This document shows, in pieces, positions 27,640-39,652 of a stretch of 64,000 nucleotides of DNA. The DNA is from Agriotes lineatus (taxonomy: Eukaryota > Arthropoda > Insecta > Coleoptera > Elateridae): positions 1 through 64,000 of the forward strand of contig CALNHX010005872.1 in NCBI GenBank assembly GCA_940337035.1. Reading direction: 5' to 3'. Position 1 is the stretch's first letter. Each line of letters opens with the position of its first letter. A model generated the notes under the pieces. The model did no database searches. It worked only from the letters and a program-made list of their open reading frames with translations, and was not told the origin of the DNA. Position numbers and translations under genes: made by a program.

Positions 27640-27977
27640 GACACACTATTATAAACAGTTAAGAATACAAAAACACTGCATTCAACGACAGCAAAACTGA
27701 AACGTGCTACACCAACTACTTGCATGCTACTTGCCGGCTGTCAAAACAATATGAAACGCACGTTTGATGCAAGAGAGAGGTAGCTCCGGGAGTTGTATCT
27801 TTATTGCACCAAACGCTATAAGATGCATCTCCTATTTTGATAAGTTAAGGTAGGGCGGTGATCGGATCTGCGTCGTTCTTGCACCAAATTATAGCAAATG
27901 TTTCGTAAAACCTGACTAGTGCATAACCTCAACTTTCTAAAAAAATGGAGCTGCGTCCTTCTTGCTGCAAACTCCTC

Positions 27978-30900
27978 AATTTTAAATGCATCAGAATGGC
28001 AGATCCTGTTTTATAAGTAGACAAAATTGCATGCTAGAGCCTGTAAACGCTCTGGCGGACGATGTGACACGTTTTGGATATCATTTCGATAGTAGAAACG
28101 CTATTAAATTTTTTTTTAGGTACGCTATTTCGGTGATTGGATGCGACTTCTTAATGGCCTCAAAATGCTACTAGCAGTATGTAACATATTCTAATTAATA
28201 GACAGTAATTGCAAAATGCTAAACATTGTACAGAAACAGCTGTAAACTAATTTTAAATGCATCAGAATGGCACCTGCTGTTTTATAAGTAGACAAAATTG
28301 CATGCTAGAGCCTGTAAACGCCCTGGCGGACGATTTGACACGTTTTGGATATCATTTCGATAGTAGAAACGCTTTAAAAAAAATTTTAAGTAACGCTATT
28401 TCGGTGATTGAATGCTACTTCTTAATGGCTGCAAAATATTACTAGCAGTACGTAACATATTATAATTAATAGACAGTAATGGCAGAAAGCTAAACATTGT
28501 ACAGAAACAGCTGTAAACTAATTTTAAATGCATCAGAATGGCAGATCCTCTTTTATAAGTAGACAAAATTGCATGCTAGAGCCTGTAAACGCTCTGGCGG
28601 ACGATGTGACACGTTTTGGATATCATTTCGATAGTAGAAACGCTATTAAATTTTTTTTTAGGTAACGCTATTTCGGTGTTTGAATGCGACTTCGTAATGG
28701 CCTCAAAATGCTACTAGCAGTACGTAACATATTATAATTAATAGACAGGAATTGAGAATGCTAAACATTGTACAGAAACAACTGTAAAATAATTTTAAAT
28801 GCATCAGAATGGCACCTACTGTTTTAATAGTAGACAAAATGGCATGCTAGAGCCAGTAAACCCTCTGGCGGACGATTTGACACGTTTTGGATATCTTGTC
28901 GATAGTAGAAACGCTGTGAAATTGTTTTTTAGTAAAGCTATTTCGGTGTTTGAATGCGACTTCTTAATGGCCTCAAAATGCTACTAGCGGTACGTAACAT
29001 ATTATAATTAATAGACAGTTATTGCAGAATACTAAACATTGTACAGAAACAACTGTAAAATAATTTTAAATGCATCAGAATTGCACCTACTGTTTTATAA
29101 GTAGACAAAATTGCATGCTAGAGCCTGTAAACGTCCTGGCGGACGATTTGACACGTTTTGGATATTATTTCGATAGTAGAAACGCTTTTTCGGTGTTTGA
29201 ATGCGATTTCTTAATGGCCTCAAAATGCTACTAGCGGTACGTAACATATTCTAATAAATAGACAGTAATTGCAGAATGCTAAACATTGTACAGAAACAGC
29301 TGTAAACTAATTTTAAATGCATCAGAATGGCACCTGCTGTTTTATAAGTAGACAAAATTGCATGCTAGAGCCTGTAAACGTTCTGCCGGACGTTTTGACA
29401 CTTTTTGGATATCATTTCGATAGTAGAAACGCTTTTAAATTTTTTTTTAGTAACGCTATTTCGGTGATTGAATGCTACTTCTTAATGGCTGCAAAATATT
29501 ACTAGCAGTACGTAACATATTATAATTAATAGACAGTAATGGCAGAAAGCTAAACATTGTACAGAAACAGCTGTAAACTAATTTTAAATGCATCAGAATG
29601 GCAGATCCTGTTTTATAAGTAGACAAAATTGCATGCTAGAGCCTGTAAACGCTCTGGCGGACGATGTGACACGTTTTGGATATCATTTCGATAGTAGAAA
29701 CGCTTTAAAAAAAATTTAAGTAACGCTATTTCGGTGATTGAATGCTACTTCTTAATGGCCTCAAAATGCTACTAGCAGTATGTAACATATTCTAATTAAT
29801 AGACAGTAATTGCAAAATGCTAAACATTGTACAGAAACAGCTGTAAACTAATTTTAAATGCATCAGAATGGCACCTGCTGTTTTATAAGTAGACAAAATT
29901 GCATGCTAGAGCCTGTAAACGCCCTGGCGGACGATTTGACACGTTTTGGATATCATTTCGATAGTAGAAACGCTTTAAAAAAAATTTTAAGTAACGCTAT
30001 TTCGGTGATTGAATGCTACTTCTTAATGGCTGCAAAATATTACTAGCAGTACGTAACATATTATAATTAATAGACAGTAATGGCAGAAAGCTAAACATTG
30101 TACAGAAACAGCTGTAAACTAATTTTAAATGCATCAGAATGGCAGATCCTCTTTTATAAGTAGACAAAATTGCATGCTAGAGCCTGTAAACGCTCTGGCG
30201 AACGATGTGACACGTTTTGGATATCATTTCGATAGTAGAAACGCTATTAAATTTTTTTTTAGGTAACGCTATTTCGGTGTTTGAATGCGACTTCGTAATG
30301 GCCTCAAAATGCTACTAGCAGTACGTAACATATTATAATTAATAGACAGTAATTGAGAATGCTAAACATTGTACAGAAACAACTGTAAAATAATTTTAAA
30401 TGCATCAGAATGGCACCTACTGTTTTAATAGTAGACAAAATGGCATGCTAGAGCCAGTAAACCCTCTGGCGGACGATTTGACACGTTTTGGATATCTTGT
30501 CGATAGTAGAAACGATGTGAAATTTTTTTTTAGTAAAGCTATTTCGGTGTTTGAATGCGACTTCTTAATGGCCTCAAAATGCTACTAGCGGTACGTAACA
30601 TATTATAATTAATAGACAGTTATTGCAGAATACTAAACATTGTACAGAAACAACTGTAAAATAATTTTAAATGCATCAGAATTGCACCTACTGTTTTATA
30701 AGTAGACAAAATTGCATGCTAGAGCCTGTAAACGTCCTGGCGGACGATTTGACACGTTTTGGATATTATTTCGATAGTAGAAACGCTTTTTCGGTGTTTG
30801 AATGCGATTTCTTAATGGCCTCAAAATGCTACTAGCGGTACGTAACATATTCTAATAAATAGACAGTAATTGCAGAATGCTAAACATTGTACAGAAACAG

Positions 30901-33900
30901 CTGTAAACTAATTTTAAATGCATCAGAATGGCACCTGCTGTTTTATAAGTAGACAAAATTGCATGCTAGAGCCTGTAAACGTTCTGCCGGACGTTTTGAC
31001 ACTTTTTGGATATCATTTCGATAGTAGAAACGCTTTTAAATTTTTTTTTAGTAACGCTATTTCGGTGATTGAATGCTACTTCTTAATGGCTGCAAAATAT
31101 TACTAGCAGTACGTAACATATTATAATTAATAGACAGTAATGGCAGAAAGCTAAACATTGTACAGAAACAACTGTAAACTAATTTTAAATGCATCAGAAT
31201 GGCAGATCCTGTTTTATAAGTAGACAAAATTGCATGCTAGAGCCTGTAAACGCTCTGGCGGACGATGTGACACGTTTTGGATATCATTTCGATAGTAGAA
31301 ACGCTTTAAAAAAAATTTTAAGTAACGCTATTTCGGTGATTGGATGCGACTTCTTAATGGCCTCAAAATGCTACTAGCAGTATGTAACATATTCTAATTA
31401 ATAGACAGTAATTGCAAAATGCTAAACATTGTACAGAAACAGCTGTAAACTAATTTTAAATGCATCAGAATGGCACCTGCTGTTTTATAAGTAGACAAAA
31501 TTGCATGCTAGAGCCTGTAAACGCCCTGGCGGACGATTTGACACGTTTTGGATATCATTTCGATAGTAGAAACGCTTTAAAAAAAATTTTAAGTAACGCT
31601 ATTTCGGTGATTGAATGCTACTTCTTAATGGCTGCAAAATATTACTAGCAGTACGTAACATATTATAATTAATAGACAGTAATGGCAGAAAGCTAAACAT
31701 TGTACAGAAACAGCTGTAAACTAATTTTAAATGCATCAGAATGGCAGATCCTCTTTTATAAGTAGACAAAATTGCATGCTAGAGCCTGTAAACGCTCTGG
31801 CGGACGATGTGACACGTTTTGGATATCATTTCGATAGTAGAAACGCTATTAAATTTTTTTTTAGGTAACGCTATTTCGGTGTTTGAATGCGACTTCGTAA
31901 TGGCCTCAAAATGCTACTAGCAGTACGTAACATATTATAATTAATAGATAGTAATTGAGAATGCTAAACATTGTACAGAAACAACTGTAAAATAATTTTA
32001 AATGCATCAGAATGGCACCTACTGTTTTAATAGTAGACAAAATGGCATGCTAGAGCCAGTAAACCCTCTGGCGGACGATTTGACACGTTTTGGATATCTT
32101 GTCGATAGTAGAAACGCTGTGAAATTTTTTTTTAGTAAAGCTATTTCGGTGTTTGAATGCGACTTCTTAATGGCCTCAAAATGCTACTAGCGGTACGTAA
32201 CATATTATAATTAATAGACAGTTATTGCAGAATACTAAACATTGTACAGAAACAACTGTAAAATAATTTTAAATGCATCAGAATTGCACCTACTGTTTTA
32301 TAAGTAGACAAAATTGCATGCTAGAGCCTGTAAACGTCCTGGCGGACGATTTGACACGTTTTGGATATTATTTCGATAGTAGAAACGCTTTTTCGGTGTT
32401 TGAATGCGATTTCTTAATGGCCTCAAAATGCTACTAGCGGTACGTAACATATTCTAATAAATAGACAGTAATTGCAGAATGCTAAACATTGTACAGAAAC
32501 AGCTGTAAACTAATTTTAAATGCATCAGAATGGCACCTGCTGTTTTATAAGTAGACAAAATTGCATGCTAGAGCCTGTAAACGTTCTGCCGGACGTTTTG
32601 ACACTTTTTGGATATCATTTCGATAGTAGAAACGCTTTTAAATTTTTTTTTAGTAACGCTATTTCGGTGATTGAATGCTACTTCTTAATGGCTGCAAAAT
32701 ATTACTAGCAGTACGTAACATATTATAATTAATAGACAGTAATGGCAGAAAGCTAAACATTGTACAGAAACAGCTGTAAACTAATTTTAAATGCATCAGA
32801 ATGGCAGATCCTCTTTTATAAGTAGACAAAATTGCATGCTAGAGCCTGTAAACGCTCTGGCGGACGATGTGACACGTTTTGGATATCATTTCGATAGTAG
32901 AAACGCTATTAAATTTTTTTTTAGGTACGCTATTTCGGTGATTGAATGCGACTTCTTAATGGCCTCAAAATGCTACTAGCAGTATGTAACATATTCTAAT
33001 TAATAGACAGTAATTGCAAAATGCTAAACATTGTACAGAAACAGCTGTAAACTAATTTTAAATGCATCAGAATGGCACCTGCTGTTTTATAAGTAGACAA
33101 AATTGCATGCTAGAGCCTGTAAACGCCCTGGCGGACGATTTGACACGTTTTGGATATCATTTCGATAGTAGAAACGCTTTTAAATTTTTTTTTAGTAACG
33201 CTATTTCGGTGATTGAATGCTACTTCTTAATGGCTGCAAAATATTACTAGCAGTACGTAACATATTATAATTAATAGACAGTAATGGCAGAAAGCTAAAC
33301 ATTGTACAGAAACAGCTGTAAACTAATTTTAAATGCATCAGAATGGCAGATCCTGTTTTATAAGTAGACAAAATTGCATGCTAGAGCCTGTAAACGCTCT
33401 GGCGGACGATGTGACACGTTTTGGATATCATTTCGATAGTAGAAACGCTATTAAATTTTTTTTTAGGGACGCTATTTCGGTGATTGAATGCGACTTCTTA
33501 ATGGCCTCAAAATGCTACTAGCAGTATGTAACATATTCTAATTAATAGACAGTAATTGCAAAATGCTAAACATTGTACAGAAACAGCTGTAAACTAATTT
33601 TAAATGCATCAGAATGGCACCTGCTGTTTTATAAGTAGACAAAATTGCATGCTAGAGCCTGTAAACGCCCTGGCGGACGATTTGACACGTTTTGGATATC
33701 ATTTCGATAGTAGAAACGCTTTAAAAAAAATTTTAAGTAACGCTATTTCGGTGATTGAATGCTACTTCTTAATGGCTGCAAAATATTACTAGCAGTACGT
33801 AACATATTATAATTAATAGACAGTAATGGCAGAAAGCTAAACATTGTACAGAAACAGCTGTAAACTAATTTTAAATGCATCAGAATGGCAGATCCTCTTT

Positions 33901-36900
33901 TATAAGTAGACAAAATTGCATGCTAGAGCCTGTAAACGCTCTGGCGGACGATGTGACACGTTTTGGATATCATTTCGATAGTAGAAACGCTATTAAATTT
34001 TTTTTTAGGTACGCTATTTCGGTGATTGAATGCGACTTCTTAATGGCCTCAAAATGCTACTAGCAGTATGTAACATATTCTAATTAATAGACAGTAATTG
34101 CAAAATGCTAAACATTGTACAGAAACAGCTGTAAACTAATTTTAAATGCATCAGAATGGCACCTGCTGTTTTATAAGTAGACAAAATTGCATGCTAGAGC
34201 CTGTAAACGCCCTGGCGGACGATTTGACACGTTTTGGATATCATTTCGATAGTAGAAACGCTTTAAAAAAAATTTTAAGTAACGCTATTTCGGTGATTGA
34301 ATGCTACTTCTTAATGGCTGCAAAATATTACTAGCAGTACGTAACATATTATAATTAATAGACAGTAATGGCAGAAAGCTAAACATTGTACAGAAACAGC
34401 TGTAAACTAATTTTAAATGCATCAGAATGGCAGATCCTCTTTTATAAGTAGACAAAATTGCATGCTAGAGCCTGTAAACGCTCTGGCGGACGATGTGACA
34501 CGTTTTGGATATCATTTCGATAGTAGAAACGCTATTAAATTTTTTTTTAGGTACGCTATTTCGGTGATTGAATGCGACTTCTTAATGGCCTCAAAATGCT
34601 ACTAGCAGTATGTAACATATTCTAATTAATAGACAGTAATTGCAAAATGCTAAACATTGTACAGAAACAGCTGTAAACTAATTTTAAATGCATCAGAATG
34701 GCACCTGCTGTTTTATAAGTAGACAAAATTGCATGCTAGAGCCTGTAAACGCCCTGGCGGACGATTTGACACGTTTTGGATATCATTTCGATAGTAGAAA
34801 CGCTTTTAAATTTTTTTTTAGTAACGCTATTTCGGTGATTGAATGCTACTTCTTAATGGCTGCAAAATATTACTAGCAGTACGTAACATATTATAATTAA
34901 TAGACAGTAATGGCAGAAAGCTAAACATTGTACAGAAACAGCTGTAAACTAATTTTAAATGCATCAGAATGGCAGATCCTGTTTTATAAGTAGACAAAAT
35001 TGCATGCTAGAGCCTGTAAACGCTCTGGCGGACGATGTGACACGTTTTGGATATCATTTCGATAGTAGAAACGCTTTAAAAAAAATTTTAAGTAACGCTA
35101 TTTCGGTGATTGAATGCTACTTCTTAATGGCTGCAAAATATTACCAGCAGTACGTAACATATTATAATTAATAGACAGTAATGGCAGAAAGCTAAACATT
35201 GTACAGAAACAGCTGTAAACTAATTTTAAATGCATCAGAATGGCAGATCCTCTTTTATAAGTAGACAAAATTGCATGCTAGAGCCTGTAAACGCTCTGGC
35301 GGACGATGTGACACGTTTTGGATATCATTTCGATAGTAGAAACGCTATTAAATTTTTTTTTAGGGACGCTATTTCGGTGATTGAATGCGACTTCTTAATG
35401 GCCTCAAAATGCTACTAGCAGTATGTAACATATTCTAATTAATAGACAGTAATTGCAAAATGCTAAACATTGTACAGAAACAGCTGTAAACTAATTTTAA
35501 ATGCATCAGAATGGCACCTGCTGTTTTATAAGTAGACAAAATTGCATGCTAGAGCCTGTAAACGCCCTGGCGGACGATTTGACACGTTTTGGATATCATT
35601 TCGATAGTAGAAACGCTTTAAAAAAATTTTAAGTAACGCTATTTCGGTGATTGAATGCTACTTCTTAATGGCTGCAAAATATTACCAGCAGTACGTAACA
35701 TATTATAATTAATAGACAGTAATGGCAGAAAGCTAAACATTGTACAGAAACAGCTGTAAACTAATTTTAAATGCATCAGAATGGCAGATCCTCTTTTATA
35801 AGTAGACAAAATTGCATGCTAGAGCCTGTAAACGCTCTGGCGGACGATGTGACACGTTTTGGATATCATTTCGATAGTAGAAACGCTATTAAATTTTTTT
35901 TTAGGTACGCTATTTCGGTGATTGAATGCGACTTCTTAATGGCCTCAAAATGCTACTAGCAGTATGTAACATATTCTAATTAATAGACAGTAATTGCAAA
36001 ATGCTAAACATTGTACAGAAACAGCTGTAAACTAATTTTAAATGCATCAGAATGGCACCTGCTGTTTTATAAGTAGACAAAATTGCATGCTAGAGCCTGT
36101 AAACGCCCTGGCGGACGATTTGACACGTTTTGGATATCATTTCGATAGTAGAAACGCTTTAAAAAAAATTTTAAGTAACGCTATTTCGGTGTTTGAATGC
36201 GACTTCTTAATGGCCGCAAAATGCTACTAGCAGTAGGTAACATATTATATTTAATAGACAGTAATGGCAGAATGCTAAACATTGTACAGAAACAACTGTA
36301 AACTAATTTTAAATGCATCAGAATGGCACCTACTGTTTTATAAGTAGGCAAAATTGCATGCTACAGCCTGTAAACGCTCTGGCGGACGATTTAACACGTT
36401 TTGGATATCATTTCGATAGTAGAAACGATTTTAAATTAATTTTTTTAGGTAACGCTATTTCGGTGTTTGAATGCGACTTCGTAATGGCCTCAAAATGCTA
36501 CTAGCAGTACGTAACATATTATAATTAATAGACAGTAATTGCAGAATGCTAAACATTGTACAGAAACAGCTGTAAACTAATTTTAAATGCATCAGAATGG
36601 CACCTACTGTTTTAATAGTAGACAAAATGGCATGCTAGAGCCAGTAAACCCTCTGGCGGACGATTTGACACGTTTTGGATATCTTGTCGATAGTAGAAAC
36701 GCTGTAAAATTTTTTTTTAGTAAAGCTATTTCGGTGTTTGAATGCGACTTCTTAATGGCCTCAAAATGCTACTAGCGGTACGTAACATATTATAATTAAT
36801 AGAAAGTTATTGCAGAATACTAAACATTGTACAGAAACAACTGTAAAATAATTTTAAATGCATCAGAATTGCACCTACTGTTTTATAAGTAGACAAAATT

Positions 36901-37257
36901 GCATGCTAGAGCCTGTAAACGTCCTGGCGGACGATTTGACACGTTTTGGATATTATTTCGATAGTAGAAACGCTATTTCGGTGTTTGAATGCGATTTCTT
37001 AATGGCCTCAAAATGCTACTAGCGGTACGTAACATATTCTAATAAATAGACAGTAATTGCAGAATGCTAAACATTGTACAGAAACAGCTGTAAACTAATT
37101 TTAAATGCATCAGAATGGCACCTGCTGTTTTATAAGTAGACAAAATTGCATGCTAGAGCCTGTAAACGTTCTGCCGGACGTTTTGACACTTTTTGGATAT
37201 CATTTCGATAGTAGAAACGCTTTTAAATTTTTTTTTAGTAACGCTATTTCGGTGATT
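27978..37257 (+). repeat. Satellite 1 array, block C
   Basis: About 34 satellite monomers from the right end of transposon copy 2 to the LTR retrotransposon. The array stops inside a monomer, after GCTATTTCGGTGATT, where the left LTR begins at 37258. Subtypes alternate mainly between the AGATCCTC/T-tract and CACCTGCTG/A-tract forms. From 36.0 to 37.2 kb the block returns to the subtype order seen near 9.2-10.4 kb (274-bp, AATAGTAG and 247-bp variants). Confidence 0.97.
28257..32790 (+). repeat. 1.60-kb higher-order repeat of satellite 1, about three copies
   Basis: The monomer order starting at 28257 recurs at 29858 and 31460 (offsets 1,601 and 1,602 bp). Shared markers include the AGATCCTC subtype with a GGTAACGCT junction, GATGTGAAA or GCTGTGAAA tracts, and the 247-bp variant with GAAACGCTTTTTCGG. 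The unit equals five 271-bp monomers plus one 247-bp monomer (1,602 bp). Confidence 0.85.
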
Positions 37258-38288
37258 TGTTAGCTATATTTATCTATCAATTCCTTTACCTACCTTTAGG
37301 TCATCGCTATATCTCTTAGTTAACAATCGATCACTATAAAAGTATATTTGAGGCCCGTCTCTAGCATCAGTGAAGACGTCGCGGATTCTAGTTTATGATG
37401 TTATAAATGGCGCCAACAAGTTAAACTCAAATATACTGATATAAGCCAAGAAACTTGTAACTTCACTTTCTATCAACTAATAACAATACGATTATTGAAC
37501 TCCCTATCAAAATGAAAGAAAGCAATACTTGTAGCTGGTTTTATTAATACTCGAACATTACTACCATCGATCAGACAATTAGCATCTTTACTATTACTAC
37601 CTCACGCAGGGTACCCCAAATAGTTTAACTTAAAACGCTCGTAAGTCTAATGGTTACACAGTTTTTATATGCAAAAATATCATCAGATTCTAGCTACCAC
37701 ACTTATCTTTGTGCCGATATACTCGCAGACATTTAATACGTCCCGTTACTCCTAACACATGTCAGCTTGACAGGTTCCAACCTCGGCTGTCATTTGCTAT
37801 ACCTCGACCCTCAATACTGCGGTAGATTAGCTTTCCAATCCTGTCCGCCTAATAGTTGTTGCTATAAATCGAATTTCCAGGTAACAAAATGCAAATTCCA
37901 TATTAAACTACATACCCTGTTCACAGGCAATAAACTTCGCAATCGTTGTATTCGTGTTTCCCAGATCGCTTTACAGCTTGAATATAAATATTCATTGGAA
38001 AAATGACATCTGCTTAATGAACTCCTTTACAGGAACGGCTGGCTAGTAAACCAATTCTTTACTATCACCAAACCAGAATAAATGGCGAGATTGTCATTTA
38101 CACCCCACGAAAACTCTTGCCTTTTTTAAAAGCTGATATACAAATTTTTTTCAAACAAAACCAACCTTGTTTTTATATCTCCTCTAGCAACGAACAAAGC
38201 CAATCTGATATTAATTTTTATCGCGTCACTTTCACTAGATTCCTCATTCAACACTAGTATTAATATCAAATGCTTTTGACACGTAACA
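37258..38288 (-). repeat. Left LTR (3' LTR of the minus-strand element)
   Basis: 1,031 bp, beginning TGTTAGCTATATT and ending ACACGTAACA on the plus strand, so it is bounded by TG...CA on both strands. It matches the right LTR with about ten differences by eye (for example near 37290, 37670, 37830, 37891, 38026, 38133 and 38150), roughly 99% identity. The apparent 79-codon plus-strand frame near 37767 is present in both LTRs and has no recognisable protein features. Confidence 0.95.
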
Positions 38289-38300
38289 AACTCCCCCCTT
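38289..38300 (-). other. Polypurine tract
   Basis: The minus strand reads AAGGGGGGAGTT directly upstream of the 3' LTR start (TGTTACG). This is the expected position of the plus-strand primer for reverse transcription. Confidence 0.8.
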
Positions 38301-39652
38301 ACCAGAAAGGAAAAATTTCAACGAAATTTTTAACTAAATAAAAACTTTATCCTAAAAGGATACATACATATACGCTAGAGAGTCATTAAACCGTCTGTCA
38401 TAAGACGTCTCTAACAATTAATCTAAAAAAAAAAACCCAGTACCCACACCACAAACAAGCAACTACACTGTAGAGACGGTGATGACCCCAGGAGGAACCC
38501 AGGACCAGATCAACCCCACGACAAGGATCAAGATTGTTCGTCGCTGCTGGATGTAAATGCTGCGCCGGTGAACAACCCTGTAACAACCTGTCGTGAAGAA
38601 GCTCCACCCCCATGAACCCCACAAAATCACTCCAAATCCCCACAGCGTACCCCCCCTGACAACTTCCAATAAACCCCCGAGGCGGAAGCACACCTCCACA
38701 CAGTTTCAGGTACTGTCAGACCGAAAATAGTTAAGCCAAAACGAAGAATAACCAGGATCTTTCTTTTGACAACCCTGGGGAAAAAGTAACCCCAGTGACA
38801 GAGGGTTAAAGAAACCAGAAAAGTGAGAGGCAGAAGCCAACATCCACACAACTTTCATACGCTCCGACGGAGGGATCCTTCAGCGCCCCGAACGGCCTGA
38901 AGAAAAGCCCCACCAATCTTCATCCACATCCAACAATCCCTCATCACCAGAGATTTCATCCGCACCAGATCAAAGAGAAATAAAAGAAAACAAATTGTCA
39001 TTCATCTAAGTAAACAGTTCATTCAAAACAAAATCGACATTCACTACATTACAAGAGAGAAATATAGACAAAGCTTTAAGAAGAAAAGAAGGCGAAGAAT
39101 GAAGGACTGGTCATCTTAAAAAAAAATTTTATTGTAGGGAAACACCCTATATCCCCAAACTCCAAGCGATACCTAAAAGAAACGAAGAAGTTGTACTTCT
39201 TTAACGATTAATCTCGTTACCTATATGTCTCCTTAGGAAAAACAGGATAACGTAACGCTCTTCCAATACAATCAAAAGAAAACCATCCATTAACATTTCC
39301 CAACAGAGAACTCCCTATACGTTATACCCAAAAGAGGGAAAAGAACAAGATATTAAAGTTTACCAAATAGTGTCCTTCCCGACTGTGCCCTTCCAACCAC
39401 ACTATACTTTACAGGAGGGAAAGCAAGATAAAAATGCTCCCTAAAGTGACCTTCCCTACAGTGCCCATCCAACCACCATATACCTTAAAATGGGGAAAGA
39501 ACAAGATATTAAAGTTCCCCAAAGAGTGACCTACCCTACGGTGCCCTTCCAACCACCCTATGCTTTACAGGAGGGAAAGCAAGATAAAAATGCTCCCTAA
39601 AGTGACCTTCCCTACAGTGCCCATCCAACCACCCTATGCACATCACACATCA
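38301..39652 (-). other. 3' noncoding region of the LTR element
   Basis: About 1.35 kb between the pol stop codon and the polypurine tract. It has a GC-richer stretch at about 38480-38900 and A-rich stretches at 38980-39400. Small minus-strand frames of 74-97 codons near 38.4-38.85 kb overlap one another in different frames and show no domain. In errantivirus-like elements this is where env would lie; no env-like frame is present. Confidence 0.7.
39355..39640 (-). repeat. 156-bp tandem repeat in the LTR element 3' region
   Basis: The segment ACAGGAGGGAAAGCAAGAT...GTGCCCATCCAACCACC at 39411 recurs at 39567, a 156-bp offset. Each 156-bp unit is two diverged ~78-bp halves (GTGCCCTTCCAACCAC and GTGCCCATCCAACCAC versions). 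A weaker relative lies just upstream near 39290-39350. Confidence 0.8.

Larger units (their letters stand above)
25327..27977 (-). mobile_element. 2,651-bp TIR DNA transposon, copy 2
   Basis: Same length, ends and AATT duplications (25323-25326 and 27978-27981) as copy 1, and at the same position within a satellite monomer. Because the flanking satellite is duplicated too, this copy arose with the 5,883-bp tandem duplication and not by a second insertion. TIRs are at 25327-25357 and 27947-27977. The related inner motifs are shifted by 5,883 bp. Confidence 0.93.
16841..28663 (+). repeat. 5,883-bp tandem duplication carrying satellite 1 plus a DNA transposon
   Basis: From 16841 onward the sequence recurs 5,883 bp downstream. 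The match ends near 22780/28663, where GGTACGCT and GGTAACGCT diverge. At the other edge, T at 16840 differs from G at 22723. The unit is twelve satellite monomers (11 x 271 + 247 = 3,228 bp) plus the 2,651-bp transposon and its 4-bp target duplication (2,655), which sums exactly to 5,883. Two tandem copies make up the block. By eye I found two substitutions between the transposon copies: C20621/T26504 and C22018/T27901. Confidence 0.92.

Noticed and set aside
25327..27977. Second transposon copy as an independent insertion
   Set aside because: Same monomer position, same duplications and same flanking monomer order at a constant 5,883-bp offset show duplication of one insertion.
1..37257. 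CRISPR-like array
   Set aside because: Repeats are 247-274 bp, contiguous with no unique spacers, and the window is clearly eukaryotic.
37767..38006. 79-codon frame inside each LTR (also 44937-45176)
   Set aside because: Antisense to the element, differs between LTRs at amino-acid-changing sites, and has no protein features.
38398..38851. Overlapping minus-strand frames of 74-97 codons as a possible env or accessory gene
   Set aside because: Three different frames over the same GC-richer stretch, no signal peptide plus transmembrane arrangement, low-complexity composition.
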